Assembly: GCA_002503045.1 (NCBI GenBank)
Contig: DAQW01000010.1
Location: 1 to 5,749 of the forward strand
Source: Euryarchaeota archaeon UBA39
GTDB taxonomy: Archaea > Thermoplasmatota > Poseidoniia > Poseidoniales > Thalassarchaeaceae
Length of the DNA stretch: 5,749 nucleotides
Direction: 5' to 3'
Each line of letters begins with the position of its first letter. Position 1 is the stretch's first letter. The position numbers were made by a program, and so were the translations under genes. Positions 1 through 5,749 of this stretch are shown piece by piece. The notes beneath the pieces were generated by a model that saw only the letters and a program-made list of their open reading frames with translations, was not told the origin of the DNA and did not search any database.

Positions 1-1751
1 AACATGACTTACAGCCAACAGTAAGGGCCATGGATGAAATATCAGTTTTTGATATTCCTAAGCAGACAAGGGTGTTAATTTGTTGTAGTACTTGGGGGGA
101 TGGAGAACAGCCAGATAATGCTGAAGATCTTTGGGAGGCAGCAAATAACGAAGATATTGAATCATTAAGTGGCTTACATTATTCAGTATTAGCTTTAGGT
201 GATTCTTCATATGATCTATTTTGTGAATCAGGAAAAGAATGGGATAAATGGTTTGAGTCTAAAGGCGCTACAAGAATACATGATAGAGTTGATTGTGACG
301 TTGATTTTGAAGAGCCAGCACAATTTTGGTCAGATGCAGTACTCGTGAAAATGTCCCAAATTGAAGACAGAGATATCCTAATTGAAACCGATGCTATTGA
401 CGAGAGTACTGTAGTTGATGACGAAGTTGAAGAAGAAGTTGCGGTCTCGGCAGTAAAGGAGAAATCGACAAAGTCGGAATGGAGCGCGAAGAATCCTTAC
501 ACATCTTACTTAACAGAAAATTACATTTTAAATGGTGAAGGTTCAGGGAAAGAAACTCGACATATTGTTTTCGATTTAGGTAATTCTGGACTAGAATACA
601 AAGCAGGAGATGCCCTTGGGGTCGTGCCAATCTGTCCACCAGAAATTGTGTCCGATCTTCTTTCAATTGGTGGTTTCACAGGCGATGAAGAAGTAGAGAC
701 AAATCTTGGAGTATGCAGTTTGCGTGAAGCTCTTTCAACAAGATACGAGATTCACAGAGTTTCTAAAAAATGGATTGAAAATTTAGGCTCTAAGGTAGCA
801 AGTGATGACGGTTCAATTGAGATTAGAATTATCAGTAGAGATAGGGTTTCAACATCTGATGGTAGTTCTGTAATTAGTTGGGAAGGTTCAGGAGATGAGG
901 GAGATACTCCTTCCGGGTATTCTCAAATTATGTCCCCGAACGATCCAACGGAAGTACTTTGGAAAAAATTAACTTCAGATTCTAAAGAAATGGAGGACTA
1001 TATCTGGACAAGAGACTATATCGATACTCTTAGAGATTTCAGTAATTTATCATTTTCTCCTCAGGAGTTTATAGATGGAATGGATCGTTTGAAGCCAAGA
1101 TTATATTCTATTGCTAGTAGTCCCGAACACGAATCAGGAACTGTACATTTAACTGTCGGAATAGTAAGATACAGCCATCATGATAGAGACAGAGCAGGAT
1201 TAACGACTGGATATTTATCAGACCGATGCCTTCCTCGTGTGACTCCTATCGGAGTTTTCATGTCTCCAACAAGATCTTTTATACTCCCAGAAAATGGTGA
1301 TGTAGATTGTATAATGGTTGGTCCAGGTACTGGCATTGCTCCTTTCAGAGCATTTTTACAACAAAGAGATTTGAATGGCGATAAAGGAAGGAATTGGTTA
1401 TTCTTCGGCGATTGGACCGAATCAGGAGAATATTACTACAAAGAAGAAATGGATGACTGGAAAGAAAGAGGCGTACTAAACAAGCATGATCTCGCCTGGT
1501 CTCGTGATGGTTCTGAAAAAGTATATGTTCAACATTTAATGAAAAAGAATGGCGTAGAAATCTGGAATTGGATTGATGGCGGAGGATATTTCTACGTATG
1601 TGGAGATAAATCACGTATGGCTAAAGATGTTCATCAAACATTGATTGATATTTGTTCAGAACATGGTGGAATGACTCCGGAAGATGCAAAGTCATTTGTT
1701 GAGGATGTAATGATGAAGAAAGAGAAAAGATATCTGAGAGACGTATATTAA
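1..1751 (+). CDS. cysJ: Sulfite reductase [NADPH] flavoprotein alpha-component-like diflavin reductase, 5' partial
   Basis: This protein should carry electrons from NADPH through FAD and FMN to a sulfite reductase hemoprotein in the cytoplasm. Codons are in frame from position 3 and 582 residues are visible. The ATG at 30 is not the start: the frame is open to the window edge, and that Met lies inside the flavodoxin domain. The FMN phosphate loop is missing upstream. Visible parts in order: FMN loops STWGDGE (residues 29-35) and LGDSSYDLFC (65-74); an acidic linker (about 120-159); a FAD domain with RLYSIASSP (366-374) and GLTTGYL; an NADP-binding domain with GPGTGIAPFRAF (from 440) and CGD (533-535). 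The C-terminus KRYLRDVY is nearly identical to the KRYQRDVY-type ending of bacterial CysJ, which favours CysJ over cytochrome P450 reductase. About 50-60 extra residues sit in the connecting region (about 266-329) compared with E. coli CysJ from memory. No cysI hemoprotein gene is in view, so the partner is inferred. Confidence 0.9.
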   Translation, partial: HDLQPTVRAMDEISVFDIPKQTRVLICCSTWGDGEQPDNAEDLWEAANNEDIESLSGLHYSVLALGDSSYDLFCESGKEWDKWFESKGATRIHDRVDCDVDFEEPAQFWSDAVLVKMSQIEDRDILIETDAIDESTVVDDEVEEEVAVSAVKEKSTKSEWSAKNPYTSYLTENYILNGEGSGKETRHIVFDLGNSGLEYKAGDALGVVPICPPEIVSDLLSIGGFTGDEEVETNLGVCSLREALSTRYEIHRVSKKWIENLGSKVASDDGSIEIRIISRDRVSTSDGSSVISWEGSGDEGDTPSGYSQIMSPNDPTEVLWKKLTSDSKEMEDYIWTRDYIDTLRDFSNLSFSPQEFIDGMDRLKPRLYSIASSPEHESGTVHLTVGIVRYSHHDRDRAGLTTGYLSDRCLPRVTPIGVFMSPTRSFILPENGDVDCIMVGPGTGIAPFRAFLQQRDLNGDKGRNWLFFGDWTESGEYYYKEEMDDWKERGVLNKHDLAWSRDGSEKVYVQHLMKKNGVEIWNWIDGGGYFYVCGDKSRMAKDVHQTLIDICSEHGGMTPEDAKSFVEDVMMKKEKRYLRDVY

Positions 1752-1810
1752 TTGCCAATTTCTATCTTTCTATTCCGATGCAATCATAGTGTATCTTTGT
1801 TTGCCACAGA
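1752..1810 (+). promoter_or_regulatory. Intergenic gap: possible U-rich terminator and promoter for the carboxylase gene
   Basis: This is the only real gap between genes in the window, 59 bases long. Just after the reductase stop, positions 1759-1776 carry 16 pyrimidines out of 18 bases with no hairpin. That is the kind of T-rich tract at which archaeal RNA polymerase can terminate. No Shine-Dalgarno sequence precedes the ATG pair at 1811/1814; the bases just before it read TTTGCCACAGA. This fits a leaderless or near-leaderless mRNA, which would place the promoter inside this gap. I see no convincing TATA element at the expected distance, so the promoter reading is weak. Read-through from the upstream gene is also possible. 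Confidence 0.3.
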
Positions 1811-3157
1811 ATGATGTTTAGGAGAGTCCTCATTGCGAATCGCGGTGAAATTGCTTTGAGAATTATCCGTTCACTACACTCTCTGGGTATAGAGGCAGTA
1901 ATGATTTATGGCCGAGAAGATCGTATTTCTACCCCTGTAAGATTAGCTGATGAGTCAGTATACATTCCTCGAGATGACCCTTTAGCTTCATATTTAGATA
2001 TCGAAGCAATAGTTTCTGCTGCCAAGGATGTCGGTGCAGATGCTGTTCACCCTGGATACGGTTTTTTAGCAGAAAATCCTACATTTGCAAGAAGGTTATC
2101 TGAAGAAGGTATTGTTTTTATCGGTCCAAGTTCAGATGTTCTAAAGTTATTGGGTGACAAAATTACAGCTAGAGAAGCTATGGTTAAGGCCGGTCTACCT
2201 GTAGCCAAAGGTTCACCTGGCCCGATTTCTAATCCTGGAGAAGCATCCTTAATCGCTAATGAAATTGGTTTCCCTGTAATTATCAAGGCTGCTGCAGGAG
2301 GTGGAGGAATTGGAATGCAGGTGGTAGAATCTGAAGATGAATTTGAATCTGCTATGAAATTATGCCAGGGTCGTGCTTTATCCGCTTTCGGAGATGATAG
2401 AGTATTTTTAGAAAAATTTATTGAAGGGGCCCAGCATATTGAATTTCAAGTACTCGGCGATGGTAAAGAGGCTATTCATTTCGGAGAAAGATTTTGTTCA
2501 ATACAAAGAAGGCATCAGAAGATACTGGAAGAAGGGCCATGGTTATCGGATGAAATTAGGGAAGAAATTGGAGATAAGGTAGTAGCTGGAGCCAAAGCAG
2601 TAGGTTATTGTGGCCTAGCAACATTTGAATTTCTAAGAGATTCTAGAGGGGATTTTTATTTCTTAGAAGTAAATCCTAGAGTTCAAGTTGAGCATACAGT
2701 AACCGAAATGATTACTGGGACTGATCTAGTTTCTATGGGAATTAGAGTTGCATCTGGAGAATCAATAAAATTGGTTCAAGACGATATTCACATTAGAGGA
2801 CATGCTATTCAAGTACGTTTGAATGCAGAAAATCCTGTTACTCTATCTCCTTCACCTGGTAAATTATGGGAATGTCATTGGCCTGGCGGACCGGGTGTAA
2901 GAATTGATACTCATGCACATACCGGATATGATATGCCGGCTTCATTCGATAGTTTACTTGCCAAGTTGATTGTTTGGGCGCCAACAAGAGATGAGTCAAT
3001 TTCCAAACTGATTGCCGCTTTACATGAGATAAAATTGTTAGGTGTCGATACTTTGATACCTTTACATCTTGCTATTTTATCTGAAAATGACTTCCGTAAA
3101 AGAGATATCACTATACATTATCTCGAAGAACACCCAAACCTACTATCGGAGGGCTAG
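1811..3157 (+). CDS. accC: Biotin carboxylase subunit of an acyl-CoA carboxylase
   Basis: The enzyme uses ATP and bicarbonate to carboxylate biotin on a carrier protein, the first half-reaction of acetyl-CoA or propionyl-CoA carboxylase. At 448 residues it matches stand-alone AccC and lacks a fused biotinyl or carboxyltransferase domain. It opens with the family signature IANRGEIALRII (residues 8-19). HPGYGFLAEN and the ATP-grasp fold follow, with K159 and a glycine-rich loop (KAAAGGGGIGM). RRHQK (233-237) and EVNPRVQVEH (286-295) supply the catalytic and metal-binding Glu, Asn, Arg and Gln. The C-terminal domain contains RGHAIQVRLNAEN and ends near IHYLEE. The glycine loop has Ile where E. 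coli has Arg. There are two tandem ATGs at 1811 and 1814; the second gives the typical MF(R/K)(R/K)VLIANRGE start and E. coli register, while the first would be used on a leaderless mRNA. No Shine-Dalgarno sequence is present. The kinase gene follows three bases after the stop. Whether the substrate is acetyl- or propionyl-CoA cannot be told from this subunit. Confidence 0.95.
   Translation: MMFRRVLIANRGEIALRIIRSLHSLGIEAVMIYGREDRISTPVRLADESVYIPRDDPLASYLDIEAIVSAAKDVGADAVHPGYGFLAENPTFARRLSEEGIVFIGPSSDVLKLLGDKITAREAMVKAGLPVAKGSPGPISNPGEASLIANEIGFPVIIKAAAGGGGIGMQVVESEDEFESAMKLCQGRALSAFGDDRVFLEKFIEGAQHIEFQVLGDGKEAIHFGERFCSIQRRHQKILEEGPWLSDEIREEIGDKVVAGAKAVGYCGLATFEFLRDSRGDFYFLEVNPRVQVEHTVTEMITGTDLVSMGIRVASGESIKLVQDDIHIRGHAIQVRLNAENPVTLSPSPGKLWECHWPGGPGVRIDTHAHTGYDMPASFDSLLAKLIVWAPTRDESISKLIAALHEIKLLGVDTLIPLHLAILSENDFRKRDITIHYLEEHPNLLSEG
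3148..3153 (+). promoter_or_regulatory. Shine-Dalgarno site GGAGGG for the kinase gene
   Basis: GGAGGG ends seven bases before the ATG at 3161 and lies within the last codons of the biotin carboxylase gene. It is a near-perfect match to the anti-Shine-Dalgarno end of 16S rRNA, and it fixes the kinase start. Its position, with only three bases between stop and start, points to one transcript and translational coupling of the two genes. The carboxylase start has no such site. Confidence 0.8.
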
Positions 3158-3160
3158 ATT

Positions 3161-4126
3161 ATGGATATAGTAATTGTTGGTAGCATAGGTTATGATGATA
3201 TTTCTACTCCTGAAGCCGAAGGTTCTGATCTTTTAGGCGGTGCAGCGACATATGCTGGTTTATCAGCGGCATTTCATAGATCTGATGATATTTCTAATAA
3301 TCCAAATATAGGAATCGTTAGTGCAGTAGGATACGATTTCTCGCCCTCAGATCAATTAAAATTAGAATCAGCCGGTCTTAATTTAGCAGGCGTTGAAATG
3401 AGAAATGGAGAAACATTTCGCTGGTCTGGCAGATATCAAGGCTCAATGGAAGACGCTGAAACGATTTCGACTGATATCAATGTGTTAGAAAATTTCAATC
3501 CAGAAGTTCCAACTTCTTGGACTTCACCTGAGATATTATTCTGTGCAAACACTCATCCCGCAACACAAGTATCTGTTCTTGACCAATGTCCTAGTGCAAT
3601 CATAACTGCTTTAGATAGTTTCATGCTGTGGATAAATTCAGAAAAAATCAAATTATCTGAGGCGCTACGTAAGGTAGATATTGCTATACTAAACGAAGAA
3701 GAAGTTTGTGCTATTGCAGGAGACGAAGTACTTCCCCGAGCCATAAGTTCAATCCAGTCCGGGGCCGCTTTATTTGGAGGAGAAAATGCGGGCCCAGGTC
3801 CTAGATGTGTAATTGTGAAAAGAGGGAGTGGGGGGGTGATTGGTAAATTCCCATTTGGCCTAATTTCTCTACCTTCCTACCCTATTAGCAATGTAGTTGA
3901 CCCAACAGGATGTGGCGATTCATTTGCAGGAGCGTTCTTAGCAAATATTTCTGGTAGGGATGGTGCATTAAATGATATTGAAATAATTCGTAATGCTCTA
4001 GTCCATGCCACAGTAACTGCTTCGTTTACCTTAGGTTCATTGGGTTGTTCGAGTATCTCAAAGTTAGAACGTGGCCAGTATCATGCTCGAGTAGATAGAT
4101 ATAGAAGAATAGTAGGATTAACTTAA
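3161..4126 (+). CDS. PfkB/ribokinase-family carbohydrate (or nucleoside) kinase
   Basis: A 321-residue ribokinase-fold kinase expected to transfer phosphate from ATP to a hydroxyl of a sugar or nucleoside in the cytoplasm. It begins MDIVIVGSIGYDDI, the first strand of the fold. A GGAATYAGLSAA segment from residue 26 is the N-terminal substrate-side glycine motif. The C-terminal PfkB signature DPTGCGDSFAGAFL starts at D247; D253 is the expected catalytic base, and GCGD replaces the more common GAGD of the anion hole. VKRGSGG near 219-225 is the strand and turn before the ATP site, and NEEEVCAIAGD is the typical mid-domain segment. FRWSGRY at 86-92, together with the GGAATYA start, places it in a widespread but uncharacterised 'sugar kinase' subgroup as I remember it, not with ribokinase, adenosine kinase or 2-keto-3-deoxygluconate kinase. 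The substrate is unknown. The gene follows the biotin carboxylase with its own strong ribosome-binding site, and its stop overlaps that of the convergent gene. Confidence 0.9.
   Translation: MDIVIVGSIGYDDISTPEAEGSDLLGGAATYAGLSAAFHRSDDISNNPNIGIVSAVGYDFSPSDQLKLESAGLNLAGVEMRNGETFRWSGRYQGSMEDAETISTDINVLENFNPEVPTSWTSPEILFCANTHPATQVSVLDQCPSAIITALDSFMLWINSEKIKLSEALRKVDIAILNEEEVCAIAGDEVLPRAISSIQSGAALFGGENAGPGPRCVIVKRGSGGVIGKFPFGLISLPSYPISNVVDPTGCGDSFAGAFLANISGRDGALNDIEIIRNALVHATVTASFTLGSLGCSSISKLERGQYHARVDRYRRIVGLT
4123..4126. other. Shared TTAA: overlapping stop codons of convergent genes
   Basis: The palindrome TTAA provides TAA for the kinase gene on the plus strand (4124-4126) and TAA for the membrane-protein gene on the minus strand (4125 down to 4123). 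The two coding regions therefore overlap by four bases with no intergenic space. Any terminator for either gene has to lie inside the other gene. I see no hairpin on either side, only T-rich stretches such as 4132-4147 on the plus strand. Confidence 0.9.
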
Positions 4127-5749
4127 TCCAGTCTTTTAATTCCTTTCAAGTGTCCTTTATCGTTACTATTAGATGTTCTACGCATTTGATTAAATCTTAG
4201 TAGTGGCTGTTCATTGGCCAATTCTGTTGGGCTATGTTCCTCTCCTCTCGAAACCCTAATGACTACTCGATCCAATGCATCTTTTCCAGAAGAAGGTTCA
4301 GTTGTATTTATTCTTCTAAGTCTATTATTGATGTCTGCTTGATGTTCTTGATCACTCCTAATTCTGAGATGTTGCTTTGATTGGAATCTTGATCCTTCAA
4401 TTGCTTTAATCCCATCTGGGTCGCCATATTCTGACGAGTAATCTAATTCTCTTCTCTCATAATTACGATGTCTTGGAACTAGTAACCTTTCAATTAATCC
4501 TATTTTTTTCCTCTTTACAGGCTGCTTTCTTAGAGAAAGTTTTCCTTCTCCATATGAATTTGCCATTTTAGCTAATCCAGGATATTCTCCTAAATCAGCT
4601 GGTGCAGGCAAGGCTGCAATAATTTGTGCTTTCCTATGTAATGACTGTTGCGCCTTGGCTCTCTTTACTAAACCAGGTTTACATTCAGTTCGAACTGCTT
4701 CATCAGTAGGTTCAGGTAAAGATCTTGAATAATTATTCATAGGACTACGATTTAGTCCATTTGCAGCTCTAATCATTTCAGCACTTGACATACTTCTTGT
4801 TATATTTGCTTCTGTCGGATATTCCGAATTAAAAATTGAATTTATTTCACTATTATTTTGACGATTATTTGAAATATATTGTTCAGGCGGGTTAGTTTTC
4901 TCTGGTGGTGAATAATTCACAGGTTCATTAGATGATGATTTAGCAGGTTCAGAATCGAAAAGTCCTCCGGCTTCAAATCCAAATCCGAAAATATCGGTTT
5001 CCATTGTTTCAGTTGCATCTTCTAATGCAGATTCTAGAAGGCTACTAGGTTTCTTTTCATTATACCATTCAGGTTCATTTCTACCCCAAGTTTGCTCATA
5101 AGCGGAGGTTTTCTGAATATCTTCACTATAGCCAATGTCCGGGATTATAGGTGTACTAAATTGATTTTCAATTACAGAATCTTGATTATCAAATAACTGC
5201 ATATTACTTTCTTCGAAATTATTCTGAAATCCTGTTTCAGACATAACAGAGAAACTTCTCCCTAGTTGTAAATCTGAATTTACATCAGGGACTAAATCGT
5301 TAACAGAAGGTGCGTTCAAAAGAGCTTTAGGGGTTACCTTTTCTTTATTTTCATATCTAAATTCTCTTTCCAAAATATTCTTTGCATCTCTAACAGATTG
5401 ACCATTACTAACTTTTTCAATCATCATATGGACTTTCAATAGAACTTCTTGATCATTTGATCTTGATTGGATGATATGTCTATCGCCAATATTGGTTTCA
5501 ATTACTAATGCGGGTGTTTTGAAGTAAAAGTGCGATAGAACCGAAAGTCCCCCTAAAAGAGAAACTGCATAACCTAATGGAGGAATTAGTATTGTGGCAC
5601 CTAGATAGCATGCCGCAGAACCCCAAATTATTGCCCCTCCGGGGATTGTTGGAATATCGATAGCCCTTGTTCTTGAAATAGATGCTAAATCTAATTTGAT
5701 GCCTTTTCTAACATCATTGGAAAGTACTAGCTGACGCTGGGTTATTTCT
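4123..5749 (-). CDS. Membrane-hairpin protein with PH-like domain and long disordered tail, 5' partial
   Basis: I do not recognise a named gene. The frame runs without a stop from the right window edge (first full codon at 5748) to the TAA ending at 4123, giving 541 visible residues. A TTG at 5439 could be mistaken for the start, but the 103 residues upstream are clearly protein-like, so the true start lies outside the window. Visible residues 1-36 are a basic, strand-rich segment (ITQRQLVLSNDV, then SISRTRAIDIP). Two hydrophobic helices follow (about 37-55 and 57-76), joined by a PP turn. Residues 79-115 (ALVIET, GDRHIIQSR, then a helix) look like the final strands and helix of a PH-like domain, so the hairpin may interrupt that domain, as in DUF6232-type proteins. 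The remainder, from about 140, is rich in Ser, Asn, Glu, Pro and Gln and probably disordered. It includes an aromatic-glycine patch (FGFGFEAGGLF, 254-264) and a basic module (354-433). Both ends of the hairpin are probably cytoplasmic. Function unknown. Confidence 0.75.
   Translation of the reverse strand, partial: EITQRQLVLSNDVRKGIKLDLASISRTRAIDIPTIPGGAIIWGSAACYLGATILIPPLGYAVSLLGGLSVLSHFYFKTPALVIETNIGDRHIIQSRSNDQEVLLKVHMMIEKVSNGQSVRDAKNILEREFRYENKEKVTPKALLNAPSVNDLVPDVNSDLQLGRSFSVMSETGFQNNFEESNMQLFDNQDSVIENQFSTPIIPDIGYSEDIQKTSAYEQTWGRNEPEWYNEKKPSSLLESALEDATETMETDIFGFGFEAGGLFDSEPAKSSSNEPVNYSPPEKTNPPEQYISNNRQNNSEINSIFNSEYPTEANITRSMSSAEMIRAANGLNRSPMNNYSRSLPEPTDEAVRTECKPGLVKRAKAQQSLHRKAQIIAALPAPADLGEYPGLAKMANSYGEGKLSLRKQPVKRKKIGLIERLLVPRHRNYERRELDYSSEYGDPDGIKAIEGSRFQSKQHLRIRSDQEHQADINNRLRRINTTEPSSGKDALDRVVIRVSRGEEHSPTELANEQPLLRFNQMRRTSNSNDKGHLKGIKRLD
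5521..5640 (-). other. Two-helix transmembrane hairpin in the partial minus-strand protein
   Basis: Visible residues 37-76 form two hydrophobic stretches. The first runs from GGAIIWGS to ATILI, the second from PLGYAV to SHFYF, with a proline pair between them at 56-57. Neither contains a charged residue. The preceding segment is basic (VRKGIK, SRTR) and a Lys follows at 77. By the positive-inside rule both termini should face the cytoplasm, with a very short external turn. The prediction is by eye. Confidence 0.7.

Noticed and set aside
30..32. ATG as the start of the reductase gene
   Set aside because: The frame is open upstream, and the Met lies within the flavodoxin domain just before the strand leading to the FMN loop. 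A start here would remove the FMN phosphate site.
94..99. Run of six G near the window start, possible sequencing frameshift
   Set aside because: The translation across it, STWGDGEQPDN, is the expected FMN-binding loop, so the frame is correct.
394..666. Minus-strand open frame of 90 codons inside the reductase gene
   Set aside because: It is antisense to a well-conserved gene, its translation has no recognisable domain, and no start signal supports it.
1345..1614. Minus-strand open frame of 89 codons, His/Arg/Leu-rich
   Set aside because: It is antisense to the conserved NADP-binding domain, and its composition is what reverse-reading that domain would give.
2047..2286. Minus-strand open frame of 79 codons
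   Set aside because: It is a shadow of the biotin carboxylase ATP-grasp region with no independent support.
2911..3111. Minus-strand open frame of 66 codons
   Set aside because: It is antisense to the C-terminal domain of the biotin carboxylase, with no start signal or recognisable motif.
3553..3744. Minus-strand open frame of 63 codons
   Set aside because: It is antisense to the kinase gene and its translation looks like non-coding sequence.
3830..3836. Run of seven G within the kinase gene, possible slippage or frameshift site
   Set aside because: The frame is intact on both sides and the residues around it (VKRGSGGVIGKF) fit the family, so no frameshift is needed. It could still be a sequencing-error hotspot.
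4127..5439. Repetitive AT-rich region, possibly a tandem repeat or CRISPR-like array
   Set aside because: The apparent repetition comes from Ser/Asn/Glu codons in a low-complexity protein tail; no unit recurs with regular spacing.

Overview
The window is AT-rich and gene-dense and looks like a piece of a prokaryotic chromosome. It holds four protein-coding genes and almost no non-coding DNA. Arginine is mostly AGA or AGG. One gene start has no Shine-Dalgarno sequence, another has a perfect one, and one protein looks like a transmembrane PH-like domain with a long disordered tail. Together these fit a planktonic archaeon of the Thermoplasmatota/Poseidoniales (Marine Group II) type. That assignment is inference from style and gene content, not from a marker gene, and an AT-rich bacterium is not excluded.

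Layout. (1) Positions 1-1751, plus strand: a sulfite-reductase-type diflavin reductase (CysJ-like), cut at its 5' end by the window edge. (2) A 59-base gap with a pyrimidine-rich tract. (3) Positions 1811-3157, plus: a stand-alone biotin carboxylase (AccC-like) with a complete catalytic set. (4) Three bases later, positions 3161-4126, plus: a PfkB/ribokinase-fold kinase of an uncharacterised subgroup, behind a GGAGGG ribosome-binding site inside the end of the previous gene. (5) Positions 4123-5749, minus: a long open frame cut by the right edge. It encodes a membrane protein with a two-helix hairpin inside what looks like a PH-like domain, followed by about 420 residues of mostly low-complexity tail. 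The two convergent genes share one TTAA, which provides both stop codons.

Function. The flavoprotein would pass NADPH electrons to a sulfite reductase hemoprotein for assimilatory sulfur reduction. The biotin carboxylase would charge a biotin carrier protein for an acetyl-CoA or propionyl-CoA carboxylase. Neither partner is in the window. The biotin carboxylase and the kinase look co-transcribed and translationally coupled, but no known pathway links them. The membrane protein is on the opposite strand and is a separate unit.

No RNA gene, CRISPR array, insertion sequence or obvious mobile element was seen. The most interesting items are the membrane protein, whose frame continues well upstream of its apparent TTG start, and the tightly coupled carboxylase-kinase pair.
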